Shown in pieces: positions 1 to 11,742 of a stretch of 64,000 nucleotides of DNA. The DNA is from Orobanche coerulescens (taxonomy: Eukaryota; Streptophyta; Magnoliopsida; Lamiales; Orobanchaceae). The stretch's first letter is position 1. Each line of letters opens with the position of its first letter. The stretch spans positions 115,677,501 through 115,741,500 of the forward strand of contig CM065811.1 in NCBI GenBank assembly GCA_033398695.1. The letters are read 5' to 3'. The position numbers were made by a program, and so were the translations under genes. The notes below the pieces were generated by a model that saw only the letters and a list, made by a program, of their open reading frames with translations, ran no database searches and was not told where the DNA came from.

Positions 1-593
1 TGAAAAGAGCTCCTCCCTCAACTCTCTCTCTCGCGATAGAAGATGGAAATGGAGGAAGAAGGCTGGAATCACGCTTAAAAGGCCGAATTATGCAGTTGAC
101 CGCATTGTGTGCCGCGGCTCAGCATAGGTGTGCCGCGGCACAGGCCTAAAAATTGTTCCTGTGTTTCGGCGGTGTGCAGCTCGGCTCAGTGTGCCGCGGC
201 ACCGGTCTGGCGGTTTTGGGGATGCAACACCGGTGTGCCGCGGCTCGAGTAGGTGTGCCGCGGCAATGACTCTCAGCGATGTGTCGCGGCTCGGCTCATG
301 TGTGCCGCGGCACTGCACTGACTGCTCGGCCAAATATAGGAAATGTGTGTGCCGCGGCGCACACTCCTTGTGCCGCGGCTCACACCCCCTTCGGGTCCTA
401 AAATGATGAAAATTGACCCGGAAAGAGAATAAAAGCAATATGATTCAATGTCTGGACAACAATAACACGAAATAGAAGTACGGGAACCCCAAAACGGTGG
501 TTCCAAGCAATGATTACAAGGGTTCGCTCAACAAATCACGATCCGAAGAATATGAAAGGTTTGAAATGACATGACTTTCGACCGGATATTACA
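1..593 (-). mobile_element. Tekay-type LTR fragment, cut by the window edge
   Basis: The block matches the promoter half of the LTR at 53790-56004: both hold clustered GCCGCGG palindromes followed by the shared string ccccaaaacggtggttccaa. It ends in GGATATTACA at 593, which is the start (TGTAATATCC) of a minus-strand LTR. The next five bases, GTTAT, may be a target duplication, but the other side lies outside the window. Relative to the full copy the stretch after GAAATGACATG is shortened. No coding is expected. Confidence 0.8.
108..381 (-). promoter_or_regulatory. Array of about ten GTGCCGCGGCAC palindromes in LTR U3
   Basis: Perfect or near-perfect copies of the 12-bp palindrome GTGCCGCGGCAC lie at 109, 130, 191, 235, 255, 281, 302, 349 and 370. 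Several have one half-site changed to CTC. A TATA-like stretch (CTTTTAAGCG on the minus strand, about 74-83) lies just downstream. The array occupies the LTR promoter region. Function as protein-binding sites is inference. Confidence 0.75.
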
Positions 594-1777
594 GTTATGG
601 TCCGACGGGATCATCTTGGGATCTATGCTAAGGGCGCTGGATCGTTGGAGTACCCAGTGTTGTGTTGATGGAATCATATGGATTCGCATCGTTGGTTTTG
701 CATATGTTGTTGTGTATATGTATATTGTTGGTTATCCACCTCGTGTTGATCTGGTAGGATCATCTTGGTACCTATGCTGAGGGATCTGGGTCATAGGATT
801 TCCATTGAGTATACACTGTTGATATTGTTTTGAGCATATTGACGTTGTCATATGAGTATGCATTTGTAGGTCTTGTGTTAGGACCATGTCCGTGTGTGGT
901 ATTGATCCGACCTCAGATTTGACTGACATGGTTGTCGTGGCACTTCATATCTTGAGGTATGTTCCGTATTTTCCTTTGGTATTTGTCTTTTGATGGACAA
1001 TCGATTGTCGTCTTGGGATTTGATGATGCTATCCGATGGATCGTATTGGTCAAAACTGGTATATTTCCTTATCGTGAGTTGGTGATGATAGTTTGAGAAC
1101 CTTGAGTATTGTTTTAGGTACAATACAGACATTATGTTCGAATTGATTGGGTAATCGAGTACGAGATGTGAAATGTGATAATGGTTGTTCTGTTGAGAAT
1201 TGTTTGAGTAAGTAAAGTTATGACGATAAGATTACAGGGGTCGTATTCTTATTTTGTATTCTCATTGGTATGTAATTATTAATGTGATGTGACGGTTATC
1301 ATTGTTGGATATTATGGCTGACCCTGTCGTGGGCTTTCTTTTTAGGTTCTTGAGATATCGAGCTTGTAGCGGTCGTGGAGAGATGAGCTTCCCGGAGGAT
1401 ACTGGCTAGGGCATGTAATTGTGTATTGAGTTTCCTGATCAGTCGCTGTATTCCGCTGCTAGAGTATTTTTAATTGTTTGTCTTTTCCGCTGCGTGAGTA
1501 TTTTTAAATGACTTTTCGTTTCTGGTAATTTGAGTTACTTTAGAAATCATTTTCTAAACTATTGAGTTTCGGTCGTTTGGCCTTGCCCTTTTCAAAACGA
1601 GATTTCACGACGGTTTTGATAAACAGATTTTTTTGTAGTCTTCAAATATTTTTAAGATAGTACCGTCGTCGGCCTCTTGGGCATTTGTAAATATTTGCAA
1701 AAATTTCCTTTAGCCTTGTGGGTTCCATCTCGGGGCCCACGGCGCTGTAATATTCCCGGTCAGATCTGGGGGTGTTA
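594..1777 (+). mobile_element. 3' part of a plus-strand gypsy-type LTR
   Basis: The block ends in GGGGGTGTTACA at 1777, the canonical 3' end of these LTRs. From about 1140 to the end it aligns by eye with 35940-36687 of the plus-strand LTR; both contain gatgagcttcccgg and tgtaattatt. It is broken at 594 by the minus-strand LTR to its left. No protein is predicted. Confidence 0.75.
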
Positions 1778-2048
1778 CAGTATCTGTCTCCTATCAGCAG
1801 ACATTCTGAAGGATACACAAAGCACGTAAGTACAATTCAAATTGCAACTCATCGAAGTAACTGATTCCCAAAAATAAAAAATCAGAAGTAAAGCGATTAA
1901 GGAAACACTAGGAGAGTAAGAGGTCTTACAAGTACCAGTCGCATTGTGATGATGGCAAAGTACTAATACTGTAGACAAATGATGACTCAATCAACCCAAA
2001 AGACTGACAGCCTAGGTATCCATAAACCTAAGCCCTAATACCATATTC
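1778..2048 (-). mobile_element. 5' internal remnant with primer-binding site
   Basis: The sequence next to the LTR at 2049 reads, on the minus strand, TGGTATTAGGGC (2043-2032). This is a decayed version of the initiator-Met tRNA binding site TGGTATCAGAGC seen in the other elements. The rest of the element is missing because the plus-strand LTR ending at 1777 abuts it. Confidence 0.65.
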
Positions 2049-2632
2049 TGTAACACCCCCAAGTTATTCAGAGTATATTACAGTGCTGTGAGCCCCGCTG
2101 TGGGACCCACAAGGCTATTTATACGCGGAACTATGAACTTTGACCGATAAGGTCCAAGTACAATCAAATGGAAGACAATAAAAATGGTATTCAAAATAAT
2201 ATCCAATAAATCCGAATACAACACATCACGAATCAATACCATGGCAACACAGGCTGAAACATCAAGGAAACCGAAAACAGTACTCGAGTACTAAAAAACC
2301 ATTCAAGTACAACATCATTGAATGGATGAAATACGATAATCAATAATCCAAACTCAAATCACACAAAGAAACTCCCGAAACCCATCTACGATTCACGAAA
2401 CTACAAGGATAATCACCTAGAGGTTTGAAAATCATCCAAACCCTCTCAAGTCCGAACAAGGTACAAAACCAACCATATAATCATAGGAGAAACATGGGTA
2501 CAGGGTAGCTACATCATAATCTCAAATATCTCAAGCTCCAAAATGGATAAACCGGACGAATCTAAGAAAATCCCCAAAAAATCCCAAAACTAGGGTTTTA
2601 AGGAATTTACCTTGATTTGGAAGATAGAAACA
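2049..2632 (-). mobile_element. Truncated gypsy-type LTR, separate family
   Basis: It starts TGTAACACCCCCAAG, the inverted 3' end of a minus-strand LTR, preceded by its primer-binding site. Its body differs from the other LTR families in the window. It contains the cctt-gatttgg stretch common before the promoter in these LTRs, then changes abruptly to copia LTR sequence near 2632. The promoter part is lost. Confidence 0.65.
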
Positions 2633-3300
2633 AGAGTAGTACCACTCGAACCTTATTATAGAATTAAATCCACCTGCAGGGTTTAATATAATAATCATTA
2701 TCGAGCTCCTCAAGGGGACATCATCAACTCGCACGAGTCGGGACACGATTTCTAGTAATAATAATAAGTGTCATATAAATAATATTATTGTCCAAGATAC
2801 GAGGCTTATTGAGTCGACCATTTTGACTCTCACCCATGGTAAATCAAAGCAATAAGTATTATAAATACACAATTAAGTATTATATACTTAGAATTAAGAA
2901 ATAATAATTATCCGAGATTTACGCTCTTCTTACAGTCAGTACAGAAGACACGATCTCACCTCGATCCAGTTCAACATATGTAAATATGTTAATGTATGCT
3001 AATAGTCAAGACCAACTAATCTCAAGCATACACTACAACCTTTCTTATAATTTATTAAATAATTATATAAGTTGTAAACTATTATATTATTTTATAAGGT
3101 ACTGATAATGTGATCTTCCGTGTGACACCAACACACCACATTATCTACAATATAAAATAATTAGACATTTCATATGCATAACCATAACGTGAATAAATAT
3201 GCAAAATATGTGATTAAATGTAATTAATATTCTCATAGGTAGTTACAGGAAATAAGGTAATACAAGCATAAAGTATGCTTTGCAGTATACAACCCTAACA
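2633..3300 (-). mobile_element. Truncated copia LTR (TGTTAGGG family)
   Basis: The reverse complement begins TGTTAGGGTTGTATAC at 3300 and follows the 5' LTR at 8839-10309 through the conserved stretch around aaatcgtgtccc. It stops after about 670 bp, so only the first half of the roughly 1.47-kb LTR survives. Divergence from the 8839 copy is considerable, so it is an older insertion. Confidence 0.75.
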
Positions 3301-3362
3301 GTAGGATGCGTTTATAAAAGCACTTGGGGTATTATTTTTCCCAACAATTTCTCCCTTTTTGA
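3301..3362 (-). mobile_element. Start of a second copia LTR with polypurine tract
   Basis: On the minus strand a purine tract AAAAAGGGAGAAAT (3360-3347) runs straight into TGTTGGGAAAAATAATACC at 3346. This is the tract/LTR junction of a copia element of the type whose tract follows ATCAAAAAGGG. Only 46 bp of the LTR remain before the TGTTAGGG LTR begins. Confidence 0.6.
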
Positions 3363-4409
3363 TAATACCAAAACCCTTTTAAAATATAAGGCTGTCTTCA
3401 AGTCTTCTGTCGGATGATATGATCTTCGAGACTTAGACTAAAATTTGAACTGCTCGTCGGCAAGTTCTAAAACTTTTTAAATCCTACAAAATTAAGTGTA
3501 TTACAACTTAAGTTATGATTGGCTTGTAGGCACAATCTTACATCAAGTAGTCTTATTCGAATATAAAATAATCTATGAACTGTTCGCAGACAAGTTTTTA
3601 CAGCTTTTAGACTTAGCACATTTATGTTTAGCAAATAATTCAATATGTATCACAATAAAAGCAGCAAGTGAAGATCACGAGCTGTAATCTTTTGAGATAA
3701 AATAAAATTTTATTGATAAACTAGATTACAGTGCTGTTCAAAAGTGAAATATTACATCGGGGAGCATACCGAAATGAAAAAATACAGCTATCAAGAGTTA
3801 TATTCTATGTTGTTGTTTTCTAGAAGACTTCCGAGAGGGATCATGCTCGATTTTATGATCATGGGCAGTCAGTCTGGATCTGATATACTCGAGAGAGGCG
3901 ACCCTTTTAGCTTCTACAACCCGTAGCTTTTCCTGCTTCTGCTAAGGATCTGCTCCTGGTTTAAGCTGGTTCATGGCTTGCCATAAGGCGTTGGGCATGA
4001 GTTGAAATGCTTCTTAAACATCTTGCACATCTCTTTTGAGTGTCGAGAGTTCATACTGGGCAGTTGTTTCGCAACCCGTCGAGTTCCTTGCCGGCATCAT
4101 ACAGTGCTTGGACAACTTCCTGTAAGAAATGTTTTGGTGACCGATTTACTGCAGTTGCTATATTCTTGTTTTTATGTGAGGAGAATAAGGAGGAGCAATT
4201 TTTGAGTAATAGCTCTCTCCTAACTATTAACGTTATGCTTTAGCTTTTTAGGGCTATCGTCAGATAGGGAGTCCTCATCTAGTTCATTCGGTGAACCTGT
4301 AGGGATATGAGTTCTGTTGGCCACTAAGTATACAGAATACAGCTTGGAAAGGGTTTAAGCAACAAGCTGTACGATTTTCAAATAGGAGTCCGTAGGAAAG
4401 TTTTGAAAC
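3347..4409 (-). mobile_element. Decayed 3' internal region of a copia element
   Basis: This lies upstream, in element orientation, of the purine tract at 3347-3360. No long reading frame survives. On the minus strand near 4220-4330 an acidic stretch (ELDEDSLSDDSPKK) is followed by stops. By position it would be the region after pol, where SIRE/Maximus copia elements carry an extra gene. That identity is a weak inference; nothing recognisable is left. Confidence 0.35.
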
Positions 4410-5211
4410 TGTAACACCCCCAATACGCTCAGGGATATTACACGCCGTAGAACCTTTCCTCAAGGATCTACCAGGCTGGTAACAACATCGAACATCTCAA
4501 CAATGCCTTTAAGGCTAAAAAGACTCAGTGGACCGATTTGGTCTTTCAATTAATACATACAACTCAATCTCAATACATGCCCACGCAGGGGTCAAACACA
4601 AAATACACCCGTACAATAGGGAAAAATATTACAGCGGAAATAACGTACAACTGAACCAATACAACAATAAACGGGTCCTCATGTGATTAGTATCGATCAT
4701 CTTTCATCATTCTTCACTTCGACCCTGTGCTATGCTCTCCAAAACCTGAATGCAATACAGACATCCACCCCCAGATTACTCGGGGGTTAGCAAAATTCCA
4801 CTATTTTGCTAGTACAAGTACAAAAAGTGCAAAATACGAGTCATACAATTCAAGTTCCAAGAATAACAATAATCAGGAATACTAAAAGATTTAAGCACAA
4901 CGAAAAATACTTCCCGAAGCAATATTTTGGCTAAAACATTCCAAAATTAAAAGATCACAATTCAAGAGAAACAATTTACAAAATAGTTTAATAAGCCATC
5001 GGGAGTATTAATAGAAAACAATTTAGGATTATCGAATCCTTCTCTTTCCAAAAATCAATGGGGGTCACAATCCAAAGGTTTTGTTTTCATAAATAAAACC
5101 AACAACAATTTATGGGGTTAAAACCCACGTCACGTGTCCTCGACGGACATAAAATCAACACAACATAATCACCCAAGATACGCAAATCTTGGTCACATAA
5201 ATACAACACCA

Positions 5212-5385
5212 ACTCGTGAATCGAGGGCTATTTCATTGGAATCCCTCGAGGCCTCGCCGGACCCTCCCGAGGTGAGCAAAATACATTCACAAATCATATA
5301 CACACCAACTCGTGAATCTATGGCTATACCATTGGATTCCCTCGAGGCCTCGTCGGACCCTCCCGAGGTGAGCAAAATACATATA
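5212..5385. repeat. Two tandem copies of a ~100-bp unit within the LTR
   Basis: Two copies of a unit read ctcgtgaatc ... ccctcgaggcctcg ... gaccctcccgaggtgagc. It is the same kind of unit as the 110-bp repeat expanded at 38440-39180 and 44230-44800, and the roughly 100-bp pair at 26280-26450. Confidence 0.7.
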
Positions 5386-5414
5386 CATCACACCGCGAAC
5401 ACATGCCACGTCAT

Positions 5415-5575
5415 CTCACGGTTGGATCAATCACTTGTTGTCTCCTGACCATATGATCACATGCCATATGTCACCGCATGCCTTGTCCCAGGCTCTCACG
5501 GTTGGATCAATCACTTGTTGCATCCTGACCACATGGTCACATGCCATGTGTCACCGTAGACCTTCAACCAAATCC
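5415..5575. repeat. Tandem pair, cggttggatcaatcacttgt unit
   Basis: Two consecutive units of about 80 bp begin ctcacggttggatcaatcac and end in catgtgtcaccg. An equivalent pair is present in the solo LTR at 26465-26612. It is not coding. Confidence 0.7.
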
Positions 5576-6449
5576 ATACATTCACACAAATAACATAGCA
5601 CGCCAAGGATATCCGAACAATTCACCCAAAGGCAACAAAACACAAAGAACGACACCATTGTCAAATCACAACGTACCAAAATGAGATAATATATGCACAT
5701 ATATATTATCAAAGTACAACAACAACACCAAGCATATTCATAGGGTTCACTTAACTATTCACGAGATGCAAGATTCACAAAACACATGCATTTTGAAAGT
5801 GAGCCCTTAACGAGGCTAAATCGAATCTTTTGAAAGTTCACTCCAAACAACCAAACAAACATATTTAGACGATCACCGATCATCATATCTACGAAACAAG
5901 AAAAGTATGAACAAGGTACTTGCCTCGATACCACGAGCAATAGAACAATGAACGGATATGGTCGGGTAGCCCTCGAACTTCCAAGATCGACGAAAACCCC
6001 AACAATTCCATGAAAACTACGAAAACAATATCACCATGAATCAACAACGCTAATCGGCATCTGAATCAACCCGAAAAATAAGAAGGATCAGAGAGTTCTT
6101 CAAGGAAATCCGAAACCAAGTTCCGGTTGGTAAAAATCGATAAACGAGTTACAAAATACGAAGATCATGGCCAAGACAACAAGAATACCATAACCAATTC
6201 ATAAACAACGGACTAAATCCAAGAATCACGAAGAAACCCCCAAAAATCATACAATTAGGGTTCTAAGTACGGAAATACCTTGATTCGACGAAGAACACGG
6301 ATTGGGATGGTGATATAATCAATAAGAATCTTCCAAAACACCTTGGAATTGATTAGAATCGAGCAAGACCTCTTCTCCATGTCTCACCCATCGCCCGCCG
6401 CACATAAATGGAAAAGTGGAGATGAAATGAACTCTGGCCGAGCCCAGAC

Positions 6450-6762
6450 CTATATATGGTCGGCAGTGTTATGGCCGTAACCAGCAGTGCCTTACGGCCG
6501 TAACTCGGTCAACTGCCGATAGCGCACGCAATGGCCGAAAGCCTTGCGTATGCAACTATCGAACCTTACGGCCGTAATCGGCATAGCCTTACGGCCGTAA
6601 CCGAACTTCTAGGGGTCACTGACTGAAATCTGTCGAGTCACTACGGCCGTAACCGGCCAGCGCTTAGCGGTCGTAACAAGCCTTACGGCCGTAACCTGAT
6701 GGACCTTACATCCGTAACCGAATCCTCCCAGGCCAAGGTGTGCGGACGCCTTACGGCCGTAA
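6450..6762 (-). promoter_or_regulatory. TATA box and array of TTACGGCCGTAA palindromes
   Basis: A TATATAT box (6451-6457, minus-strand promoter) is followed upstream by clustered palindromes. The 12-mer TTACGGCCGTAA is perfect at 6492, 6566, 6589, 6683 and 6751. Variants lie at 6469, about 6641, 6665 and 6706. The nearest copy is about 12 bp from the TATA box. Confidence 0.8.
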
Positions 6763-6979
6763 TCGGCCCAGCCAGCCCTCCGACTGCCCGACTCGATACT
6801 CAACGACATCTCGATCACACGAACGCACCGGCTATGATCCAAAACAATAACGAACATACTACGAAACTCAACGTACCACAGTACAAGCATGTGATTCTAA
6901 GGACGCGGACGACAACAATCCGTTCTACCGAAGAAAATTCAACGAAACTGGAATGAAGATCTTGGGTATTACATTACCA

Positions 6980-7014
6980 TAGCGCGCGCTAACCAATGAG
7001 TGTAGCATGCGCTA
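6980..7014 (-). promoter_or_regulatory. Two TAGCGCGCGCTA-type palindromes
   Basis: TAGCGCGCGCTA (6980-6991) and TAGCATGCGCTA (7003-7014) match the palindrome type of the LTR families at 25515 and 37696, not the type at 6469-6762. They mark the right-hand, 25515-like part of this LTR. Confidence 0.65.
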
Positions 7015-7411
7015 ACGACTCAGAAGGACAGCAACAGTATTCTCAGAAATGGGTACGACGACGGATACCCACAACTTTGGAAAATTACAAAACGGTCCCA
7101 AAAGTCCGAAAAATCATGATACGACAAAGGTTAATCAAACCGAAGCTCACAACACGTATGACAACGTTAAATGAACTTACGAGAAACCCGAAACGACAGT
7201 TTCGAACGAGATTTGCGAAAATCGAACTCAAGCGCGGAAAAGTCGCCTAAGAATATAGAACTCAACAAAACGACACCGAAACGAACTCGGAAGTCCAAAA
7301 AATGCAGAATTAAATACTCTCAGAATGACGAAACAGTCACGAGCGAGTCGTCAAAACGGACTCCCGCCGAAAAAAAGAAATTTACCGAAAATCAAAATCG
7401 CGGATATTACA

Positions 7412-8545
7412 TACTACCCTCCTTAAAAGAAGTTTCGTCCCGAAACTTAAAATAAGTAGGGGGCATCATCCCACCAGGAAGCACTCAACGAGATACACAA
7501 GAACTGAAAACTCGCGCCCAACGGCGAAACATTACAAGCCACGCAAAAAAACATGCAGCGTGGAAACACGCTCCACGATGACCATCACAATGCCACAGGC
7601 AGAGACATAATAAAACCAACCAGTGACAAGCGTCATTAAACAGATAATACCATCAAGTCAATTATCCGAACAATCACAAAATAGGAGGTACCAATATAAG
7701 AAAACATGCACTGTCAAGAAAATAGAAAATAAACACAAAACGATCCACAAGGACAATCATAAATAGTTCGGACAACGTCGAAATCCTCAAAAACCACACT
7801 AGGCATCTATGTGTCCTTTCGGAGCAGAGACGCAACCTCGATCCCCAAATCTCTCAGCCACCGTCTTGCAATACACGGCTCGGTGACCCACCTGGCCACA
7901 CTCGAAACAGCTGACTAACGGTGAACGACAATTTTTCGCGGTATGGCCCGCTCGACTACAGTTAACATGTCTTCATGCTGCTCACATTACTCACTGCAGG
8001 GGTACTACTCCTCTGATCACGCGATCTAGGATCCATCTTAGGACGACGAAACGAAGTCCCAACCTCAGCGGGCCCACTCTCCTGATTTCCTGAAAAGTCC
8101 CCAACGGTTTTTTGTTTCTTCGACTCAGACATATTCTTGGTCGAAAATCTGGATAGCTCATAGGCTAACGCCCTATTCTGATAATCTCTCAAGGAAGTAC
8201 AAGTGAGACCTGCCATGTACTGACGAATCTCCGGCTTCATCCGCCTACTAAAATGATAGATTTTGTCCTCCTCCGTCCTTACGTGATCCTGTACATAGCT
8301 GAGCTGTTTGCTAAAATCAATAATAGCTTGAGACAGCGGTATATCTTGTAGTTTTGCCGAAAGAATTCATTAATCCTCTGATTTCTGATTGGCTCCGGAC
8401 AAAACTCATCTCTCATGAATCTCTGGAACCCTGCCCACGTGACAACACGATCTCGAGGCTTAACAGTCTGGCATCGATATATCCAATTATTAACTCCTGG
8501 GGGTGATCTCTTAGCTACCTTCTGTCAGGTTCTAGCTCGGCACCT
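7412..8545 (-). pseudogene. gag: Gypsy gag gene remnant with zinc knuckle
   Basis: Internal DNA next to the LTR polypurine tract (7414-7431 on the plus strand). On the minus strand about 8520-8350 reads like a Retrotrans_gag domain (TWAGFQRFMRDEFCPEP, FSRRMKPEIRQYMAGL). A frameshift lies near 8350. A basic linker follows, then a CX2CX4HX4C knuckle CFECGQVGHRAVYC at 7909-7868. Protease, RT and integrase, which should follow gag, are absent, so the 3' LTR lies only about 450 bp beyond the knuckle. The element has lost pol and is broken at about 8545, where plus-strand copia DNA starts. It would have made the capsid protein of a virus-like particle. Stops and the frameshift make it non-functional. 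Confidence 0.75.
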
Positions 8546-8838
8546 CGTGCTGTTACCTCACAGCTTCCATACTTAGAGACTGAAATGCTGAATTTGAAGA
8601 ACTTGCTGTATGAGGCAATTATCAAAACACAGGGCGGATTTTTTCCAACAAAGGGAATTGGTATCTAGAAGAGATAGTGGAAGAAAATCAATTCTCGAGA
8701 ACTCGAGAACCACAACAAGACATCTATTCACCGATGGATACTAAACATGCTCAACAATTAGTTGAAGAGCTATTTCAGTGTACACAAGTACCTCAAAAAT
8801 CTGATAGGGTGCAATATGAACCTGAGAGATATGGGTAT
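8546..8838 (+). pseudogene. pol: Old copia pol fragment, 5' half of split site
   Basis: Degraded copia polyprotein between integrase and reverse transcriptase. The part just before 8838 reads VPQKSDRVQYEPERYG, the linker typical of copia elements before RT. The reading continues at 28399 after the 19.6-kb copia insertion (duplication GGTAT at 8834-8838 and 28399-28403). In-frame stops are present. The left end abuts the gypsy gag remnant at about 8545, so the integrase part is gone. Confidence 0.7.
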
Positions 8839-10309
8839 TGTTAGGGTTGTATACATCAAAGCATACTTTATGCCTGTATTATCTAATTTCCCGGTCTTTA
8901 TCTATAAGAATATTTAATTCATTTCATCACATATTTTACATATTTATTCACGCTATGGTTATGCAAATGTTGTCTAATTACTTTATATTGTATATAATGT
9001 AGTGCGTCGAGTCACACAAAAGCTAAAATTATCGGTCCCTTGAATAGTAATAATTAGTTCACAACCTATATAACATTAGACTGTTGTGTAAGAGGTTGTA
9101 GTATATGCTTGAGATTGGTTGGTCCAGACCATTAGCATATATTAGCGTATTCGCTATACGTTGAACAGGATCGAGGTGAGATAGATTCTTCTATACTGAC
9201 TATAAGAAGAACGTATATCTCGGACAATTATTGTTTCTTAATTATAGTGATTAATATTTAATTATATATATTTAATATTTATTGCTTTGATTTATCATGG
9301 GTGAGAGCCAAAATGATTGACTCAATATGCTAGATATTTTGGGAAATATTATTATTTATATGATAAGTAATATTATAGCTAGAAATCGTGTCCCAACCAG
9401 TCGGGCCGATCATGTCCCTTGAGGCACTCGAAAGGATTAATATATTAAACCCTTCAGGTGGAATTAATTTTCCGATATAATAATAAAGGTCGAGTGGTAT
9501 ACTCATGTATAATATATTAATTAATTAAAGCTGTCAGTAGCTTAAATTAATTAATGGATATGTAATATCTTAAACACGGGAAATAATTAATTCAAAAAAG
9601 GATCCTAATTTCATAATTTGGGATTTTGGTAGGAAGTGCAATATCAACCTTTTAGTGGACTAAGTTGATATTAATAGACTCATAATATTAGGAAGGTTCC
9701 TAATATGGTAAGATGAGATCAATATCCTTTTTAAGGTCCCTAGAGTAGCTCAAAACACCTATATATATAGGACTATGGGGTGGCCGATTTTACTAGTCAT
9801 TATTGAACAAGAAATTTCGATTTTTCCATACTTTGTGTTTAATTGTGGATCTTGACTTGTGTCTTGGATTCCATAATTTAGCTAACACAATATTTTTTTT
9901 TTAAATACTCAAATATTCAAGAAAAATAGAGTGAAAAATTCGTGAGGTATTTCTTGGAGAAATTTCGGCCGATCCATATTGCAGTTCAAGCAGTCCGATA
10001 GATTGTTGCCCACACGACATTCGGATATAGGCGGGATATACTTTAGAAGATCTTGAAGTAGAAATACAAGAAGATCAAGGAGGAGTATGAGGTGTTCAAT
10101 CGACCCGAAGGGATTTTCTACCACTTCGCTTCAAAGGTATGAATTATCAATTATACTGCGTAAATATAAGTATTTAAATTGTTAATTAATCTGTTTAATT
10201 AATTAATTGATAAACCTAAATAGATCCGCTATTTATGGTGGTTAGTTTATAAAACCAAATATCAATTCATTCAATCCATATTGCTTCCGCTGCGTTTTAT
10301 ATTCCTACA
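8839..10309 (+). repeat. 5' LTR of the copia element (1,471 bp)
   Basis: TGTTAGGGTTGTATAC ... TTCCTACA. The 3' LTR (24113 onward) follows it closely, with scattered substitutions and short indels. A TATATATATAGG stretch near 9762-9773 may serve as TATA box. It inserted into older copia pol DNA. Confidence 0.9.
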
Positions 10310-10311
10310 AT

Positions 10312-10324
10312 TGGTATCAGAGAC
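10312..10324 (+). other. Primer-binding site (initiator-Met tRNA)
   Basis: TGGTATCAGAGAC starts 2 bp after the 5' LTR, as expected for tRNA-Met priming of minus-strand DNA. Confidence 0.85.
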
Positions 10325-10654
10325 GGTCTTTAGGTTCTGTTCAATTTAATTAATTTTGTGATTAATTTGCTAGCAATTTAAATATTCATATGGTATGGTA
10401 TTTGGAATATTTTTGCTAGAAATTATCTTGCAGGTGAATATGGTTCAATTATCATGGATGTGTGAAATTTTATTTACGCGTTTTTGGTAATTTTGCCCGA
10501 TTTTGAGGCATGCATAAGTTTTTCCCATGAGAAAACCCATGAGTAGAATATGATTTAATTTTTTCTTGTATTTTTTGTCGTAAATTCGATATATTTTATT
10601 TTGTGTAAAACTGTAATCGAGTTGGATACACAAAGTATGAATAAAAAGAAGTCC

Positions 10655-10850
10655 AGCGCGAAAAGGAGTCCCGATCGGACGAACCGACCGAGACTAACCT
10701 GCTGCCGATCGGGACTCGACCAGTACATGCGGTCTCGGCCGCGGGTGCCTCGGGTCGGGCAGATCGAGAGCAGCGGGTCGGGTCGGGCTGTGCAGGGCCG
10801 CAGGTCCGACAGTCTGGGTCGGGCATTTTTGGATCGGGTCGATCAATTTC
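10655..10850. repeat. GC-rich imperfect minisatellite (GGTCGGG)
   Basis: Irregular copies of ggtcggg, gatcggg and tcgggc make a GC-rich block in an otherwise AT-rich copia leader. No counterpart is seen elsewhere in the window. Confidence 0.55.
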
Positions 10851-11742
10851 AGATCATGTTTAGTTTTTTTTTGCCGTTCGTTGCGTCAGTTGGAGCTCAA
10901 TAAATTTATATTTAAAAATTTCTTATGCAATTAATTTGCATGGAATAAAGTTTCTAAAATTGGCAATTTTTGTGCGCCAACCGGGAACAGGTGACGAGAT
11001 GCTTGAAGCAGTGGGAGCTAGCGAGCCGAGGATTTTCTTCAAAACGAGGAATAAAAGCCATGATAATTGGATTTAATTATCCTATTTTAATTTTTTGTTG
11101 ATTTTTTACTATTTTGATGTATGGCATGTATGGATGTATGCGTGATATGTTTTCTTGTATGTTAGGACGAGAAAATTAAAAACCTTATTTTTCAAAATAA
11201 TTAAATGGTTTTAAAAATTGATTTTTCAAAATCAAGTTGGCCTCCATATTGGTTTAAATTGTGAAATAATTAGCATGCGCGTTGACATTAGAGTCTTCCT
11301 CCACATCAGATGTGCTGATTATTGGCTTACCAGTTTTAAACTTCAATTAGATAACGAAAAGGTGAATGTTATTTTTATAACAGGATCTCCATCTGTAGGA
11401 CTATTATTATTAAATAATATTCTAAGGTTTGTTAAATTATGGCATTCACTTAGGTGTATTAATTAATAAGCTTCCAATCGGAGTCTATGTTAATTTAATA
11501 CATGGCCAAGAGGAACCAACTATTAATTTTACTTGTAAAAAACGCATCTTGACTGGATAGTAAAATTAAAGATGTTAAAATCTACTTGAAAAATGTATGT
11601 GTAAACATCCACACTAACGTGGCTTGCATGTGCGGTTTTTCGAGGTGTTGGTTGATTGTATATATATATATTATGTTTTAAGGGTTTTTTAATATATTTT
11701 GAGTCGAATTATGTGATGAATGATGTTTAATTTTATTCTCAG

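Larger units (their letters stand above)
4410..7411 (-). mobile_element. 3-kb gypsy-type LTR (possible hybrid)
   Basis: The LTR runs from TGTAACACCCCCAATACGC (4410) to CGGATATTACA (7411). Its first 2 kb resemble the LTRs at 25515, 37696 and 43491. An internal GGTATTACA at 6965-6973 looks like a second LTR end. To its left the promoter palindromes are TTACGGCCGTAA; to its right (6980-7014) they are TAGCGCGCGCTA, as in the 25515 family. The unit may therefore be two LTRs fused by recombination. The left flank is GAAAC; no matching duplication was found at 6974 (TTACC). Confidence 0.7.
10310..11742 (+). other. Untranslated leader of the copia element
   Basis: About 1.4 kb between the primer-binding site and the gag start holds no convincing gene. 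It is AT-rich except for a GC-rich island (about 10655-10850) made of short repeats of gatcggg/ggtcgggc. Confidence 0.6.

Noticed and set aside
128..406. Open frame of 92 codons across the GCCGCGG array
   Set aside because: Made by repeats of a palindrome (Arg, Cys, His-rich on both strands). No family resemblance, and it lies in an LTR promoter.
10312..10324. tRNA gene
   Set aside because: Only the 13-bp complement of a tRNA 3' end is present; no cloverleaf.
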